A stretch of DNA of 39,634 nucleotides from DATGKK01 sp035294725 (GCA_035294725.1 DATGKK010000100.1:1-39634); one strand, 5' to 3'. Shown: positions 23,512 through 32,512, counted from the stretch's first letter. The notes: generated from the letters alone by a model not told the origin. Made by a program: numbers and translations.

Positions 23512-24807
23512 CTAGCCGCCGGGCAGGTGGACCGGCTGGACGATGTTGCTGTAGAGCGCGCCCAGCCCGAGCACGACGATGAAGGCGAGGAAGAGGTACG
23601 CGACGGGCATGAGCTTCAGCACGTCGGCGTGGTACCGGCGGCCCCGGCGCGACCGGATCCGCTCGTAGACGGCGATGAGCACGTGGCCGCCGTCCAGGGG
23701 CAGCATCGGGAAGAGGTTGACGAACCCGACGAACAGGTTCACCTCGACGAGGAGCAGGAGGAGGAGGCCCGGGTCGACCGACGCAGCCTGCGAGCCGATC
23801 TGGATGATCCCGAGGATCGAGGTGACGGACCCCTGCTGCGAGCCGGAGCTCGAGGAGGAGGCCCCGTGAGCTGCCCCGTTCCCGTTCGGCCGGGAGCCGG
23901 CGGTCGCCACCGAGTGGGCGAACTGGGCGAGGCCGTGGAAGGAGAACACCCGCGCGATCCCGGTGGCGGTGGCCGCTGCGATCGACCCGAACTCCTCGAA
24001 GGCCTTCGGGATGCTCGCGACCGGCCCGACTGGCCTCGTCACCCCCGAGGTGAGCTCCACGCCGATGATGCCCGTCGGCTTCCGGGCCGTCGAGTGGACC
24101 CGCTGCCCGTCGATGATCTCGGTGACCGTGCGGGCGTCGACCGGCCGGACGTCGAGGTGGAGGAGACGGCCGTGACGATCGACGACGACGTGCAGCGTCG
24201 TCCCGGGGTGGGAGGAGACTTCCCTGGAGAGCGCCGAGAACGAGTTGATCCTCACCCCGTCGATGCTCACGAACCGGTCGCCCGGCCGGAGCCCGGCGAT
24301 CTGTGCCGGAGTCCGGCCGTGGGAGAAGTGGAGCAACCCGAGGACGTAGGGGCTCGTCGGCACCGTCTGCCCGACGAAGACGAAGAAGCTCCAGCAGAGA
24401 ACGAGGGCGATCAGCATGTGCATGGCGGAGCCGGCGACCGCGACGGCGATCCGGCGGGGGAAGCTCGCCTGGCGGTAGCTGCGGGCCTCATCGGCCTCCG
24501 CAACGTCCTCGAGCATCGTCATCCCGGTGATCTTCACGTAGCCGCCGGCCGGGATCGCCTTCACCCCGTACTCGGTCTCGCCCCTGCGGATCGACCAGAG
24601 CCGGGGTCCGAAGCCGAGGAAGTACTCGGTGACCTTCATCCCGCTCAGCTTGGCGGCGACGAAGTGCCCGAGCTCGTGGAGCATGACCATGGCCACGATG
24701 GCGAGGACGACCACGAGCACGCTGAGGGCGTGCAGCACGACGGCGAGCACGACGCCGGCTGCGACGACCGCGGCGAGCCGGATGACCGCCGCGGTGTTGG
24801 AGGTCAC
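23512..24807 (-). CDS. rseP: RseP-type site-2 zinc metalloprotease
   Basis: The 431-residue membrane protein is an M50 intramembrane protease that cuts transmembrane proteins, typically anti-sigma factors. The zinc motif HELGH (His44, Glu45, His48) lies in the first transmembrane segment, and the second metal site LDGG is at about 370 in NLFPMLPLDGGHV. A PDZ domain (about 165-250, including GLRPGDRFVSIDGVRI) lies between. A Gly/Ser-rich insert near residues 305-325 (GAAHGASSSSSGSQQG) is not part of the core fold. The GTG start overlaps the dxr stop by 4 nt. The mycobacterial homologue Rip1 sits at the same place next to dxr and gcpE. The substrate here is unknown. Confidence 0.94.
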   Translation of the reverse strand: MTSNTAAVIRLAAVVAAGVVLAVVLHALSVLVVVLAIVAMVMLHELGHFVAAKLSGMKVTEYFLGFGPRLWSIRRGETEYGVKAIPAGGYVKITGMTMLEDVAEADEARSYRQASFPRRIAVAVAGSAMHMLIALVLCWSFFVFVGQTVPTSPYVLGLLHFSHGRTPAQIAGLRPGDRFVSIDGVRINSFSALSREVSSHPGTTLHVVVDRHGRLLHLDVRPVDARTVTEIIDGQRVHSTARKPTGIIGVELTSGVTRPVGPVASIPKAFEEFGSIAAATATGIARVFSFHGLAQFAHSVATAGSRPNGNGAAHGASSSSSGSQQGSVTSILGIIQIGSQAASVDPGLLLLLLVEVNLFVGFVNLFPMLPLDGGHVLIAVYERIRSRRGRRYHADVLKLMPVAYLFLAFIVVLGLGALYSNIVQPVHLPGG

Positions 24808-25988
24808 GCCGCGGCCGCTTTCGCCAGCACCCTCCGGGCGACCGCACGCGCCCCGGCGTCGGCGTCGAGCACGTCGTCGATCGTAGACAGGGCCGCCTGC
24901 TCGAAAAAGGTCAGGGTCTCCTCGACCACCTCGGCGATCTGCGGCCAGCGGAGCAGGCCGTCGAGGAAGGCCGCCACGGCCACCTCGTTGGCGGCGTTCA
25001 ACCAGGCTGGCGCAGCGCCGCCCTCACGGCCGGCGTCGAAGGCGAGCGCGAGGCAGCGGAAGGTCTCGAGGTCGGGGCGCTCGAACTCGAGAGCTCTCAC
25101 CGACGCCCAGTTCATGGCGCCGTAGGGTCGTGAGAGCCGTTCGGGGTAACCGAGGCAGTAGCCGATCGGCAGGCGCATGTCCGGATGGGAGAGCTGGGCA
25201 ATGGTGGCGCCGTCGGTGAACTCCACCATCGAGTGGACGATCGACTGGGGATGGACGACCACCTCGATCCGGTCGATCCCGATCCCGAACAGCTCGTTCG
25301 CCTCGAGGACCTCGAGGCCCTTGTTCATGAGGGTCGACGAGTCGACGGTGATCTTCGGCCCCATCGCCCAGGTCGGGTGGGCGAGCGCCTCCTCCACCGT
25401 CACGCCCGCCAACTCGACGAGGCGCCTGCCCCGGAAGGGACCGCCACTCGCGGTGAGCACGAGCTTGCCGACGGAGCGGGCGTCGCCGGCCCTCAGGCAC
25501 TGGTGGATCGCACAGTGCTCGGAGTCGACGGGGAGGATCTCCGCCCCGGGGGTGCTCCGGGCGCGCTGCACGACCGGGGCGCCGGCGATGAGCGACTCCT
25601 TGTTCGCGAGGGCGAGGCGCACCCCGCACTCGAGCGTCCGGACCGTCACACCGAGGCCGGCAAAGCCGACCACCGCGTTCAGCACCGTGTCGGCGCCCGC
25701 CTCGGCCAAGGAGGCAAGCGCGCCCTCACCGGCGCGCACCTCGGTTCCCGGGGGCACGAGCCGCTCGAGCTCGGCGGCGCGAGCCGGGTCCGCGAGCGCC
25801 ACGACGGCGGGCCGGAACTCGTGGGCCTGCTCGGCAAGGAGGTCCACCGATCTCGCTGCACCGAGCGCGACGACCTCGAAGGAGCCTCGCGCCTCGCGCA
25901 CCACCTCGAGGGCCTGGGTGCCAATCGACCCCGTCGAGCCGGCGATGGCAACCCGCCTCGCGCCCGCGGACCTCGGTTCGGATGCCAC
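24804..25988 (-). CDS. dxr: 1-deoxy-D-xylulose 5-phosphate reductoisomerase
   Basis: The 394-residue enzyme converts DXP to MEP with NADPH, the first committed step of the MEP pathway. Motifs: GSTGSIG (17-23) for NADPH, ALANKESLIAG, LPVDSEHCAIHQCL and ASGGPFR, and the C-terminal NAANEVAVAAFL segment. The GTG at 25988 is chosen because it lies 7 nt after the cdsA stop and places the Rossmann motif at the normal distance from the N-terminus; a longer frame would overlap cdsA by ~80 nt. The stop overlaps the rseP start. Confidence 0.97.
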   Translation of the reverse strand: MASEPRSAGARRVAIAGSTGSIGTQALEVVREARGSFEVVALGAARSVDLLAEQAHEFRPAVVALADPARAAELERLVPPGTEVRAGEGALASLAEAGADTVLNAVVGFAGLGVTVRTLECGVRLALANKESLIAGAPVVQRARSTPGAEILPVDSEHCAIHQCLRAGDARSVGKLVLTASGGPFRGRRLVELAGVTVEEALAHPTWAMGPKITVDSSTLMNKGLEVLEANELFGIGIDRIEVVVHPQSIVHSMVEFTDGATIAQLSHPDMRLPIGYCLGYPERLSRPYGAMNWASVRALEFERPDLETFRCLALAFDAGREGGAAPAWLNAANEVAVAAFLDGLLRWPQIAEVVEETLTFFEQAALSTIDDVLDADAGARAVARRVLAKAAAA

Positions 25989-25995
25989 CTTGCCC

Positions 25996-27627
25996 TCAGC
26001 CGTGGAAGAGACGAACGAGGAAGTAGGTCGCCGGCAGCATGTACAGCAGGGCGTCGATCCGATCGAGCACCCCACCGTGGGCCGGGAGCAGGGTCCCCAT
26101 GTCCTTCACCTTCAGGTCGCGCTTGATCATCGACTCGGCGAGGTCGCCGATCGGCGCCACGACCGCCGCCACCACGCCGAGCGCCGCGGCCCGGGGAAGC
26201 GTCCACGGGTGCATCTGCGAGGTGACGACGAGAGCGACGACGAGCGCGGCAAGACTGCCGGCGACGAGACCCTCCCACGTCTTTCCGGGGCTCAGTGCCG
26301 GAGCGAGCGGGTGGCGGCCGATCAGGCTCCCGAAGGCGTAGCCGCCCACGTCGTAGGCCACGGTGACCTCGGCCGCCCCGAGCAGGTAGGCGACGCCGTG
26401 GCCGCCGGGGTAGGCGGTGGGGTCGAGGAGCAGGCCGGCGAACGAGCCGAGCAGCGCGATCCAGCCGATCCCGAGCAGGGTGACCGAGATGTTGGCGACG
26501 ACGTGGCGGCGGGTGACGCCGACCAGGTACCAGCCGATCGTGGCGACGACGGCGAGCGCGCCGACGATCGGGATCGCGGACGGCCCTCTCGTGTAGGCCG
26601 CCACGGCGAAGCCAGGGGCCGCGATCAGGCCGAGCAGGCTGGCTGGCTGATAGTGGGCCGTGCGCAGCGAGCGGAAGCACTCGGCGGCGGCAAGGAGCAG
26701 AACAAGGGCGCTGAGGGCGAGAGCGGCCTGCGAGCCAAGCCAGAAGCACAGCAGGGCGATCCCGCCGATGCCGAGCCCCGTCGCCGTGGCCACGACGGGG
26801 TTGCGCCCCTTCCGGGACGGCTGCTCGCTCCGGCCAGGCTCGGTCCCGCCGGCCGGGGAGGGCGACGGCTCGTCCGGCGCGGCACGGCCGCCCGCCCGCT
26901 CGCCGGTCGTGGCGCGACCGGCGAAGCTCACCGAGATCTCGGGGGGCCGCCCGTGCTCCTCGGCGAGGCCGGGCGCCGGCCCGCGGGTATCGGGTCCCGC
27001 CACGGGATGGATGGCCGTGCGCTCGCCCGAGTCACCGGAGTCCTCACGGCGGCTCGGGCCCAAGAGGGCCGGGCCGAACAGCTCCGCACCAACGCCAAGG
27101 CCGTCGTCCTCGCCGGCTGGCCCGTGCTCGACCACCGGGACCGCCTGGCTGATGAGCTCGGCGAAGGCCTCCTCGTCCTGCTGGAAGTCCCGCTCCGACT
27201 CGCGCCACACCGGGCCGGGGATGACCGGGCCGCTCGGCTCGCCATCCCGGAGCAGCACACGGGGCACCTCGCGGGTGGGCGGGTCAGTCCAGTCCGGGAG
27301 CTCAACCCCCTGGAGGATCTCGTCGGGGACGGGCTCCTCGACCAGGCGCTCACTCGCAGCGAGGTGGCGCGGGGCATGCCGGGCAGTGCGCTCGCCGGCG
27401 TCACTGCTCCCTGGCGGCGGCACGAGACCGGCTGCCACCCCGGCCTGGACGCCCTCGATGCGGGGACGCCCGGTGGTCGAAGGCGGGAGCGGGCGGGCCG
27501 GCCGGTCGTCGGGCAGCCCGTCGGCCGGAGCCTCGGTGCCAGCGGACGGCTCCGGGGCGCCCTCCGTATCGAGGGTCAGGGCCTCCTCGTCGGGGCGCGG
27601 CCCGGCCGGTCTCGTCGGTTCCTCCAT
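25996..27627 (-). CDS. cdsA: Phosphatidate cytidylyltransferase with long N-terminal extension
   Basis: The C-terminal ~270 residues are a normal CdsA, an integral membrane enzyme making CDP-diacylglycerol from phosphatidate and CTP. Several transmembrane segments run from about residue 275. The family signature SMIKRDLKVKDMGTLLPAHG, continuing into GVLDRID, is complete at about 497-524. The first ~270 residues are an acidic, Pro/Gly/Ser-rich, probably disordered region with no recognised domain, doubling the usual length. The long form is supported by the ATG at 27627, one base after the frr stop (TGA-C-ATG), and by uninterrupted coding. An internal start closer to the membrane domain cannot be excluded. 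The extension may interact with cytoplasmic partners. Operon: frr, cdsA, dxr. Confidence 0.93.
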   Translation of the reverse strand: MEEPTRPAGPRPDEEALTLDTEGAPEPSAGTEAPADGLPDDRPARPLPPSTTGRPRIEGVQAGVAAGLVPPPGSSDAGERTARHAPRHLAASERLVEEPVPDEILQGVELPDWTDPPTREVPRVLLRDGEPSGPVIPGPVWRESERDFQQDEEAFAELISQAVPVVEHGPAGEDDGLGVGAELFGPALLGPSRREDSGDSGERTAIHPVAGPDTRGPAPGLAEEHGRPPEISVSFAGRATTGERAGGRAAPDEPSPSPAGGTEPGRSEQPSRKGRNPVVATATGLGIGGIALLCFWLGSQAALALSALVLLLAAAECFRSLRTAHYQPASLLGLIAAPGFAVAAYTRGPSAIPIVGALAVVATIGWYLVGVTRRHVVANISVTLLGIGWIALLGSFAGLLLDPTAYPGGHGVAYLLGAAEVTVAYDVGGYAFGSLIGRHPLAPALSPGKTWEGLVAGSLAALVVALVVTSQMHPWTLPRAAALGVVAAVVAPIGDLAESMIKRDLKVKDMGTLLPAHGGVLDRIDALLYMLPATYFLVRLFHG

Positions 27628-27628
27628 G

Positions 27629-28198
27629 TCAGAGCTCGAGGAGCTCCTTCTCCTTCGTGGCCAGCATGCGGTCGATCTCGGCTACGAGGTCGTGGGTGAC
27701 CCGCTCGAGCTCCTTCTCCGCCCGCTCGAGCTCGTCAGAGGAGAGCTCGCCGTCCCGCTCCAAGGCTTCGAGCTCGTGGCGGGTGGCGCGCCGGACGTTG
27801 CGCACCGCGACCCTCGCCTCCTCGGCCCGGTGCCGCACGACCTTCACGTACTCACGGCGGCGCTCCTGGGTGAGCTCGGGGAAGACGAGCCGGATGACCG
27901 AGCCGTCGTTCGCCGGGTTCACACCGAGGTCCGAGGTGACGATGGCCTTCTCGATCGCCTTCATCGCCCCCTTGTCGTACGGCAAGATCACGAGGACTCG
28001 GGGCTCGGGCACCTGGAAGCCGGCCAGCTGCTGGAGCGGCACCTCCTGCCCGTAGTAGTCGACCTTCACTCGCTCGACCAGCGCCGGAGCCGCCCGGCCG
28101 GTGCGGACTGCGGCGAAGTCGGCGCGAGCGTGCTCGACGGCCTTGTGCATCCGTTCACGGCACTCCTCCAGGGCGGCTTGGACGAGGTCGTCGTTCAC
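27629..28198 (-). CDS. frr: Ribosome recycling factor
   Basis: The 189-residue protein has the standard RRF length and both domains: the long helical bundle (ending in TKEKELLEL) and the beta-rich domain with YYGQEVPLQQLA and ILPYDKGAMKAIEKAI. With EF-G it splits post-termination ribosomes. The GTG start overlaps the pyrH stop by 4 nt (GTGA), and cdsA begins one base after its stop. Confidence 0.97.
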   Translation of the reverse strand: MNDDLVQAALEECRERMHKAVEHARADFAAVRTGRAAPALVERVKVDYYGQEVPLQQLAGFQVPEPRVLVILPYDKGAMKAIEKAIVTSDLGVNPANDGSVIRLVFPELTQERRREYVKVVRHRAEEARVAVRNVRRATRHELEALERDGELSSDELERAEKELERVTHDLVAEIDRMLATKEKELLEL

Positions 28199-28965
28199 GA
28201 GATCAGCGTACCTATCCGCTCGCCGGCGAGGGCGGCCCGCACGTTCCCGGGCTGCATGAGGTCGAACACGAGGATCGGGATCTGGTTGTCCCTGCAGAAC
28301 GTGATCGCCGTCATGTCCATGACCCGCAGGTCACGGGCGATGACCTCCGTGAAACCGATCTCGTCGTAGCGCACCGCGTCGGGCGCGCTGCGGGGGTCGG
28401 CGCTGTAGACGCCGTCGACCCCTGAATGCGTGCCCTTCATGATCACCTCGGCCTCGATCTCGGCGGCCCGGAGCGCCGCCGGCGTGTCGGTCGTGAAGTA
28501 GGGGCTGCCCATGCCGGCCGCGAGGATGACCACGCGGCCCTTCTCGAGGTGGCGCATGGCACGGCGCCGGATGTACGGCTCGCAGACCTCTGCCATGTGC
28601 ACGGCGGACAGCACTCTCGTCGGCTGGCCCGCCCGCTCGATGGCGTCCTGGAGCGCGAGGGCGTTGATGACGGTGCCGAGCATCCCCATCGTGTCGGAGG
28701 TGGCCCGGTCCATCCCTTCGCCCGCGCCGATCGTGCCCCGCCAAATGTTGCCGCCGCCGACGACCACCGCGATCTCGGTGCCGAGCTCGCCCACCGAGGC
28801 GGCGATCTCCTTCGCGAGGCGGTCCACCGTGGCGGCGTCGATCGTCTCGTCGGAGGCCGCGCTCGCAAGAGCCTCGCCGGAGAGCTTGAGGACCACGCGC
28901 CGCCAGCGGGAGGGCGACGGGGCCGCCGTGTGGCCGTCGGCGCGCTCCTCGGCGAGATGCTCCAC
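28195..28965 (-). CDS. pyrH: Uridylate kinase (UMP kinase)
   Basis: The 256-residue protein is a bacterial-type UMP kinase that phosphorylates UMP to UDP with ATP. Family segments: RVVLKLSGEAL at the N-terminus, VVVGGGNIWRG, DTMGMLGTVINALAL, TDTPAALRAAEI and FDLMQPGN. The GTG at 28965 is chosen because it starts 11 nt after the tsf stop and gives ~20 residues before the conserved KLSGEAL; the longer frame runs into tsf. No strong Shine-Dalgarno is visible, which fits read-through translation in the operon. The stop overlaps the frr start. Confidence 0.96.
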   Translation of the reverse strand: MEHLAEERADGHTAAPSPSRWRRVVLKLSGEALASAASDETIDAATVDRLAKEIAASVGELGTEIAVVVGGGNIWRGTIGAGEGMDRATSDTMGMLGTVINALALQDAIERAGQPTRVLSAVHMAEVCEPYIRRRAMRHLEKGRVVILAAGMGSPYFTTDTPAALRAAEIEAEVIMKGTHSGVDGVYSADPRSAPDAVRYDEIGFTEVIARDLRVMDMTAITFCRDNQIPILVFDLMQPGNVRAALAGERIGTLIS

Positions 28966-28976
28966 CCGACCCGGTC

Positions 28977-29771
28977 CTAGGTCCCGACCACGACCTGGGC
29001 GAAGCGGCGCAGCTCGGCGCTCCCGAGGAGGTCCTTGATCGTCCTCTTCTCGTCGCGCACGTACGGCTGCTCGAGCAGCACCCGCTCCTTGAACCATCCG
29101 TTCAACCGTCCCTCGACGATCTTCGCGAGCGCCTGCTCGGGCTTCCCCTCGTTGCGGGCGATGGCCTCCGCGGTCTGGCGCTCGGCCTCGACCCGCTCGG
29201 CGGGGACGTCCTCGCGCCGCAGGTACTCCGGCCGGGTGAAGGCGATGTGGACGGCGATGTCGTGGGCAAGCTCGTGCCCGCCGCCCTCGATCTCGACGAG
29301 CACCGCGTTCACTCCGCGGCCGTTCTGGATGTGCAGGTAGCTGTCGAGAACGGCGCCCTCGGCCGCGACAAAGCGCACGGTCTCGCCGAGGGCGACGTTC
29401 TCCTTCGAGGTCACGGCGAGCTTCTCGACCCGCTCCCGCTGGGCGGCGAGCGCCTCTTCGCCACCAGCCGCGAGCTCCGCCGCGAGCTCGTCGACGAGCT
29501 GGACGAACTCGGCCGACTTGGCGACGAAGTCCGTCTCGCACTCGAGCGCGACGATGGCGCCCCGGTTGTCGTCGATGACGACGGCCACGGCGCCTTCCGC
29601 CCGCTCCCGGTCGGCTCGCTTCCCGGCGCTGATCTTTCCCTGCTCGACGAGCCAGCGGCCGGCGGCCTCGATGTCGCCCTCGTTCTCCTGGAGCGCCTGG
29701 CGGCAGTCGAGGATCCCGGCGCCGGTCCTGCGGCGCAGCTCGGCCACGTCCTTGGCACTGTACTCAGCCAT
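28977..29771 (-). CDS. tsf: Elongation factor Ts
   Basis: The 264-residue protein is EF-Ts, the nucleotide-exchange factor for EF-Tu. The N-terminal UBA-like domain (AKDVAELRRRTGAGILDCRQAL) and the core motif TDFVAKS (residues 80-86) are intact. Length is intermediate, typical for actinobacteria. The ATG at 29771 has GAGGGAAG upstream, inside the end of rpsB, and tsf overlaps rpsB by 8 nt. Second gene of the translation operon. Confidence 0.97.
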   Translation of the reverse strand: MAEYSAKDVAELRRRTGAGILDCRQALQENEGDIEAAGRWLVEQGKISAGKRADRERAEGAVAVVIDDNRGAIVALECETDFVAKSAEFVQLVDELAAELAAGGEEALAAQRERVEKLAVTSKENVALGETVRFVAAEGAVLDSYLHIQNGRGVNAVLVEIEGGGHELAHDIAVHIAFTRPEYLRREDVPAERVEAERQTAEAIARNEGKPEQALAKIVEGRLNGWFKERVLLEQPYVRDEKRTIKDLLGSAELRRFAQVVVGT

Positions 29772-30699
29772 CGATGCTTCCCTCGCTCGTTTCCTCGTAG
29801 GCTCCGGCGCCCGGCAGGGCACCCTCGGCGGTCGCCGCGGCACCGTTCGCCTCCGGCCCGTCCCCGGCCTCCACCGCAGGCGCGTCCTCCGGCTCGTGCG
29901 GGGCCGGTGCCTCTGGTGCCGCGCCGGCGGGGGCCGACGCCGGCGGCCTGGCCTGCACCGGCGGCAGAGAGTCGCCGATCCGGGGACCGCCCTGCTCGAC
30001 GATGGCCTTGCGGGACGCGATGTAACGACCCTCCGCGACGGCGTCGGCCATGATCCGGCACATGAGCCGGCCGGCTCGGATCGCGTCGTCGTTGCCGGGG
30101 ATGACGTAGTCGATCAGGTCGGGGTCGCAATTGGTGTCGACGACCGCGACGACGGGGAGCCCGAGCTTTCGCGCCTCGGTGACGGCGATGTGCTCTTTTT
30201 TCGTGTCGATCACGAAGATGGCGTCGGGAGGTCCCTGCAGCCGGCGGATCCCGCCCAGGTTGCGCTCGAGCTTCTCGAGCTCCCGCTCGTTCATGAGCGC
30301 TTCCTTCTTCGGCATGGCAGCGAAGTCGCCCGCGTTCCTCGCCGCCTCGAGCTCGGCGAGCTTGCGCACCCGGCCGGCGACGGTCTGGAAATTCGTGAGC
30401 ATGCCGCCGAGCCAGCGCTGGTTGACGTACGGCATCCCGCACGCGGTGGCGAACTCCGCCACGGGGTCCTGGGTCTGCTTCTTCGTGCCCACGAACAGGA
30501 TCGTGCCTCCCTCGGCCGTGAGATCCCGGACAAAGGAGTACGCGACCCCGATCCGCTCGAGGGTCTGGTTGAGGTCGATGATGTAGATCCCGTTGCGCTC
30601 ACCGAAGATGAACCGCTTCATCTTCGGGTTCCAGCGCCGGGTCTGGTGCCCGAAGTGGACCCCGGCCTCCAAGAGTTGCTTCATCGTGACGACGGCCAC
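29764..30699 (-). CDS. rpsB: 30S ribosomal protein S2
   Basis: The 311-residue product contains the full S2 core (MKQLLEAGVHFGHQTRRWNP, NQRWLGGMLTNFQT, VDTNCDPDLIDYVIPGNDD), ending at about 230. A ~80-residue tail rich in Ala, Pro, Glu and Gly follows, longer than in E. coli S2 and probably disordered. GTG 30699 is chosen because GGGAGGA lies 7 nt upstream. A 9-bp inverted repeat in the leader (30727-30768) may mediate autoregulation. First gene of rpsB-tsf-pyrH-frr-cdsA-dxr-rseP. Confidence 0.97.
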   Translation of the reverse strand: MAVVTMKQLLEAGVHFGHQTRRWNPKMKRFIFGERNGIYIIDLNQTLERIGVAYSFVRDLTAEGGTILFVGTKKQTQDPVAEFATACGMPYVNQRWLGGMLTNFQTVAGRVRKLAELEAARNAGDFAAMPKKEALMNERELEKLERNLGGIRRLQGPPDAIFVIDTKKEHIAVTEARKLGLPVVAVVDTNCDPDLIDYVIPGNDDAIRAGRLMCRIMADAVAEGRYIASRKAIVEQGGPRIGDSLPPVQARPPASAPAGAAPEAPAPHEPEDAPAVEAGDGPEANGAAATAEGALPGAGAYEETSEGSIDG

Positions 30700-30726
30700 T
30701 GTCGATCCTCCCGACGGTTGTGCTGA

Positions 30727-30768
30727 TCCGGGCACGGCGCCGAGCAGGCGACCGCGGGTGTGCCCGGA
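30727..30768 (-). promoter_or_regulatory. Inverted repeat in the rpsB leader
   Basis: TCCGGGCAC (30727-30735) and GTGCCCGGA (30760-30768) are a perfect 9-bp inverted repeat, with a smaller CGCC/GGCG pairing inside the loop. It lies 28-69 nt upstream of the rpsB start. An S2-binding leader that controls rpsB-tsf is a reasonable hypothesis; S2 leaders are known in other bacteria. It could also be a terminator or part of the promoter region. Confidence 0.45.
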
Positions 30769-30790
30769 CGAGTCGTTTCATGGTGTCGGA

Positions 30791-30812
30791 GACCCGGGCG
30801 GGCCTCCGGGTC
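30791..30812 (-). terminator. Hairpin downstream of whiG
   Basis: GACCCGG (30791-30797) pairs with CCGGGTC (30806-30812) with an 8-nt loop, 38 nt past the whiG stop and upstream of the rpsB leader. It probably ends the xerC-whiG transcript. No U-tract. Confidence 0.45.
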
Positions 30813-30850
30813 CATCGTAGCCGGTCGAGGTCGCCCGCCCGGTGGGCCGC

Positions 30851-31624
30851 TCAGACGAGCTGGTCGCGGAGGCGATGGCGCAGGCGGGTGACGGCCTTCG
30901 TGTGGATCTGGCAGGCCCGGCTCTCGGTGACGCCGAGGATGTCGCCGATCTCGGAGAGGTTCAAGCCCTCGTAGTAGTACAGCGTGAGGACCGTCCGCTC
31001 CCGGTCCGGCAGGGCGGAGATGGAGCGGGCGAGCAGCTGGCGCATCTCGGCGAGCTCGATCGTGGCCCCGGGGCTCTCGCCGGCGTCGGCGAGGCTGTCA
31101 CCGAGCGTCCGCTCGCCCTGACCACCGAAGAGCACCTCGTCGAGCTGGAGGACGCCGGCCCGGGCCGTCTGCCTGAGCAGCGAGTCGAGCTCGGCCGGGG
31201 TGATCCCGAGCTCGTTCGCGAGCTCCTCGTCGGTCGGCGACCGCCGCAGGTCGTGCTCGAGCCTCGAGTACGCCTGGTCGGCCGCTCTCGCCTTGGCGCG
31301 CACCGACCGGGGCACCCAGTCGATGGAGCGCAGCTCGTCGAGGATGGCGCCCCTGATCCTCGGGACGGCGTAGGTCTCGAACTTGACCCCCCTGCTCAGG
31401 TCGAACTTCTCGATGGCGTCGATGAGACCGAGGATGCCGTAGCTCACAAGGTCGGCCTGGTCCACCGAGTCCGGCACACGGGAGAGGGTCCTGCCCGCCA
31501 CGTACTTCACGAGGGGCGAGTAGTGGAGGATGAGCCGATCCCGGATCTGGCGGTCCGGGTGCCGCTTGTAGGCCGACCACAGCTCCTCGACGCGCTCGAT
31601 GCGCCCGAGGTCGAGCGCGCTCAT
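30851..31624 (-). CDS. whiG: FliA/WhiG-family RNA polymerase sigma factor
   Basis: The 257-residue sigma-70 family factor has regions 2 to 4 and lacks region 1.1: DLVSYGILGLIDAIEKFD (region 2), RIRGAILDELRSIDWVPRSV (2.4 to 3 boundary), and LPDRERTVLTLYYYEGLNLS with an HTH at the C-terminus (region 4). WhiG-type factors control sporulation in Streptomyces, and FliA-type factors control motility. Neither process can be concluded for this organism. The position between xerC and rpsB matches the Streptomyces arrangement. The ATG at 31624 overlaps the xerC stop by 4 nt. Confidence 0.92.
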   Translation of the reverse strand: MSALDLGRIERVEELWSAYKRHPDRQIRDRLILHYSPLVKYVAGRTLSRVPDSVDQADLVSYGILGLIDAIEKFDLSRGVKFETYAVPRIRGAILDELRSIDWVPRSVRAKARAADQAYSRLEHDLRRSPTDEELANELGITPAELDSLLRQTARAGVLQLDEVLFGGQGERTLGDSLADAGESPGATIELAEMRQLLARSISALPDRERTVLTLYYYEGLNLSEIGDILGVTESRACQIHTKAVTRLRHRLRDQLV

Positions 31625-32505
31625 ACCGCCCTCGGGTGTGCTCGCTCGTAGGCGGCCACGAGCCGTTCCGTCGACACGTGCGTATAGATCTCGGTCGTCC
31701 GCAGGCTGGCGTGGCCGAGCAGCTCCTGGACGACCCGGAGGTCGGCGCCGCCGTCGAGCAGGTGGGTGGCGTACGCGTGCCGGAGCGCGTGCGGGTGGGT
31801 GGGTCTCGCCGCCCGGAGGTCGACGATGCGGCGGACGTCGCGGGGGCCGAGGCGGCGCAGCCGCTTGTTGACGAAGACCGCCTGCCCGGCCTCCTCGAGA
31901 CGTCCGAGGGTCGGGCGGCCCTTGGTGAGCCATGCCGCCAGCGCGTCAAGGGCCGGCTCGCCGGCGGGCACGCGACGCTGCTTCGACCCCTTGCCCCACA
32001 CCGTCAGGGTCCCTCGAGACGACTCGACGTCGCCGAGGTCGAGGCCGCAGAGCTCGCTCACCCGCAGGCCGCAGCCGTACAGCAGCTCGAGGACGGCGTC
32101 GTCCCTCAGCCGCCAGACCTCCTCCTCGCCGTCGAGCGCTGCCCGGTCGGGCTCGAGCAGCTCGTGGAGCTCGGCCGGCGAGGGCACGCGAGGAAGGCGG
32201 GCGTCGCCCGCCGGTGCCGAAAGGCGCCGCGAAGGATCGGACGGGAGCTGGCCGGTGCGGACGAGCCAGGAGAAGTAGCGCCGGATCGCCGAGGCCTTGC
32301 GGGCAATGGTGCGCTTGGCGTAGCGGCGGGTGGCGAGATAGGCGAGGTAACGGCGGAGCACGAGGCGGTCGACGCTCGAAGGGCTCGTCCGGCCGCTGCG
32401 CTCCAGCCACTCGACGAGCGCGCTCACGTCGTTCACGTAGGCCCGTGACGTGGCTTCGGACTCGCCGGACAGCGAGCGTGCGAAACCCTCGAGCTCGAAA
32501 CCCAC
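31621..32505 (-). CDS. xerC: Tyrosine recombinase XerC
   Basis: The 294-residue protein has a SAM-like N-terminal DNA-binding domain (to about 100) and the catalytic domain with all key residues: Arg148 (GLRVSE), Lys172 (GKGSKQ), His239 and Arg242 (HALRH), His265 (LLGH) and nucleophile Tyr274 (EIYTHVS). It resolves chromosome dimers at dif with a partner recombinase. Its place beside whiG and rpsB is the vertical core location, so it is not a phage integrase. The GTG at 32505 is preceded at 7 nt by TACCGT, a leaderless -10 box. Confidence 0.95.
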   Translation of the reverse strand: MGFELEGFARSLSGESEATSRAYVNDVSALVEWLERSGRTSPSSVDRLVLRRYLAYLATRRYAKRTIARKASAIRRYFSWLVRTGQLPSDPSRRLSAPAGDARLPRVPSPAELHELLEPDRAALDGEEEVWRLRDDAVLELLYGCGLRVSELCGLDLGDVESSRGTLTVWGKGSKQRRVPAGEPALDALAAWLTKGRPTLGRLEEAGQAVFVNKRLRRLGPRDVRRIVDLRAARPTHPHALRHAYATHLLDGGADLRVVQELLGHASLRTTEIYTHVSTERLVAAYERAHPRAV

Positions 32506-32512
32506 GGCCTCA

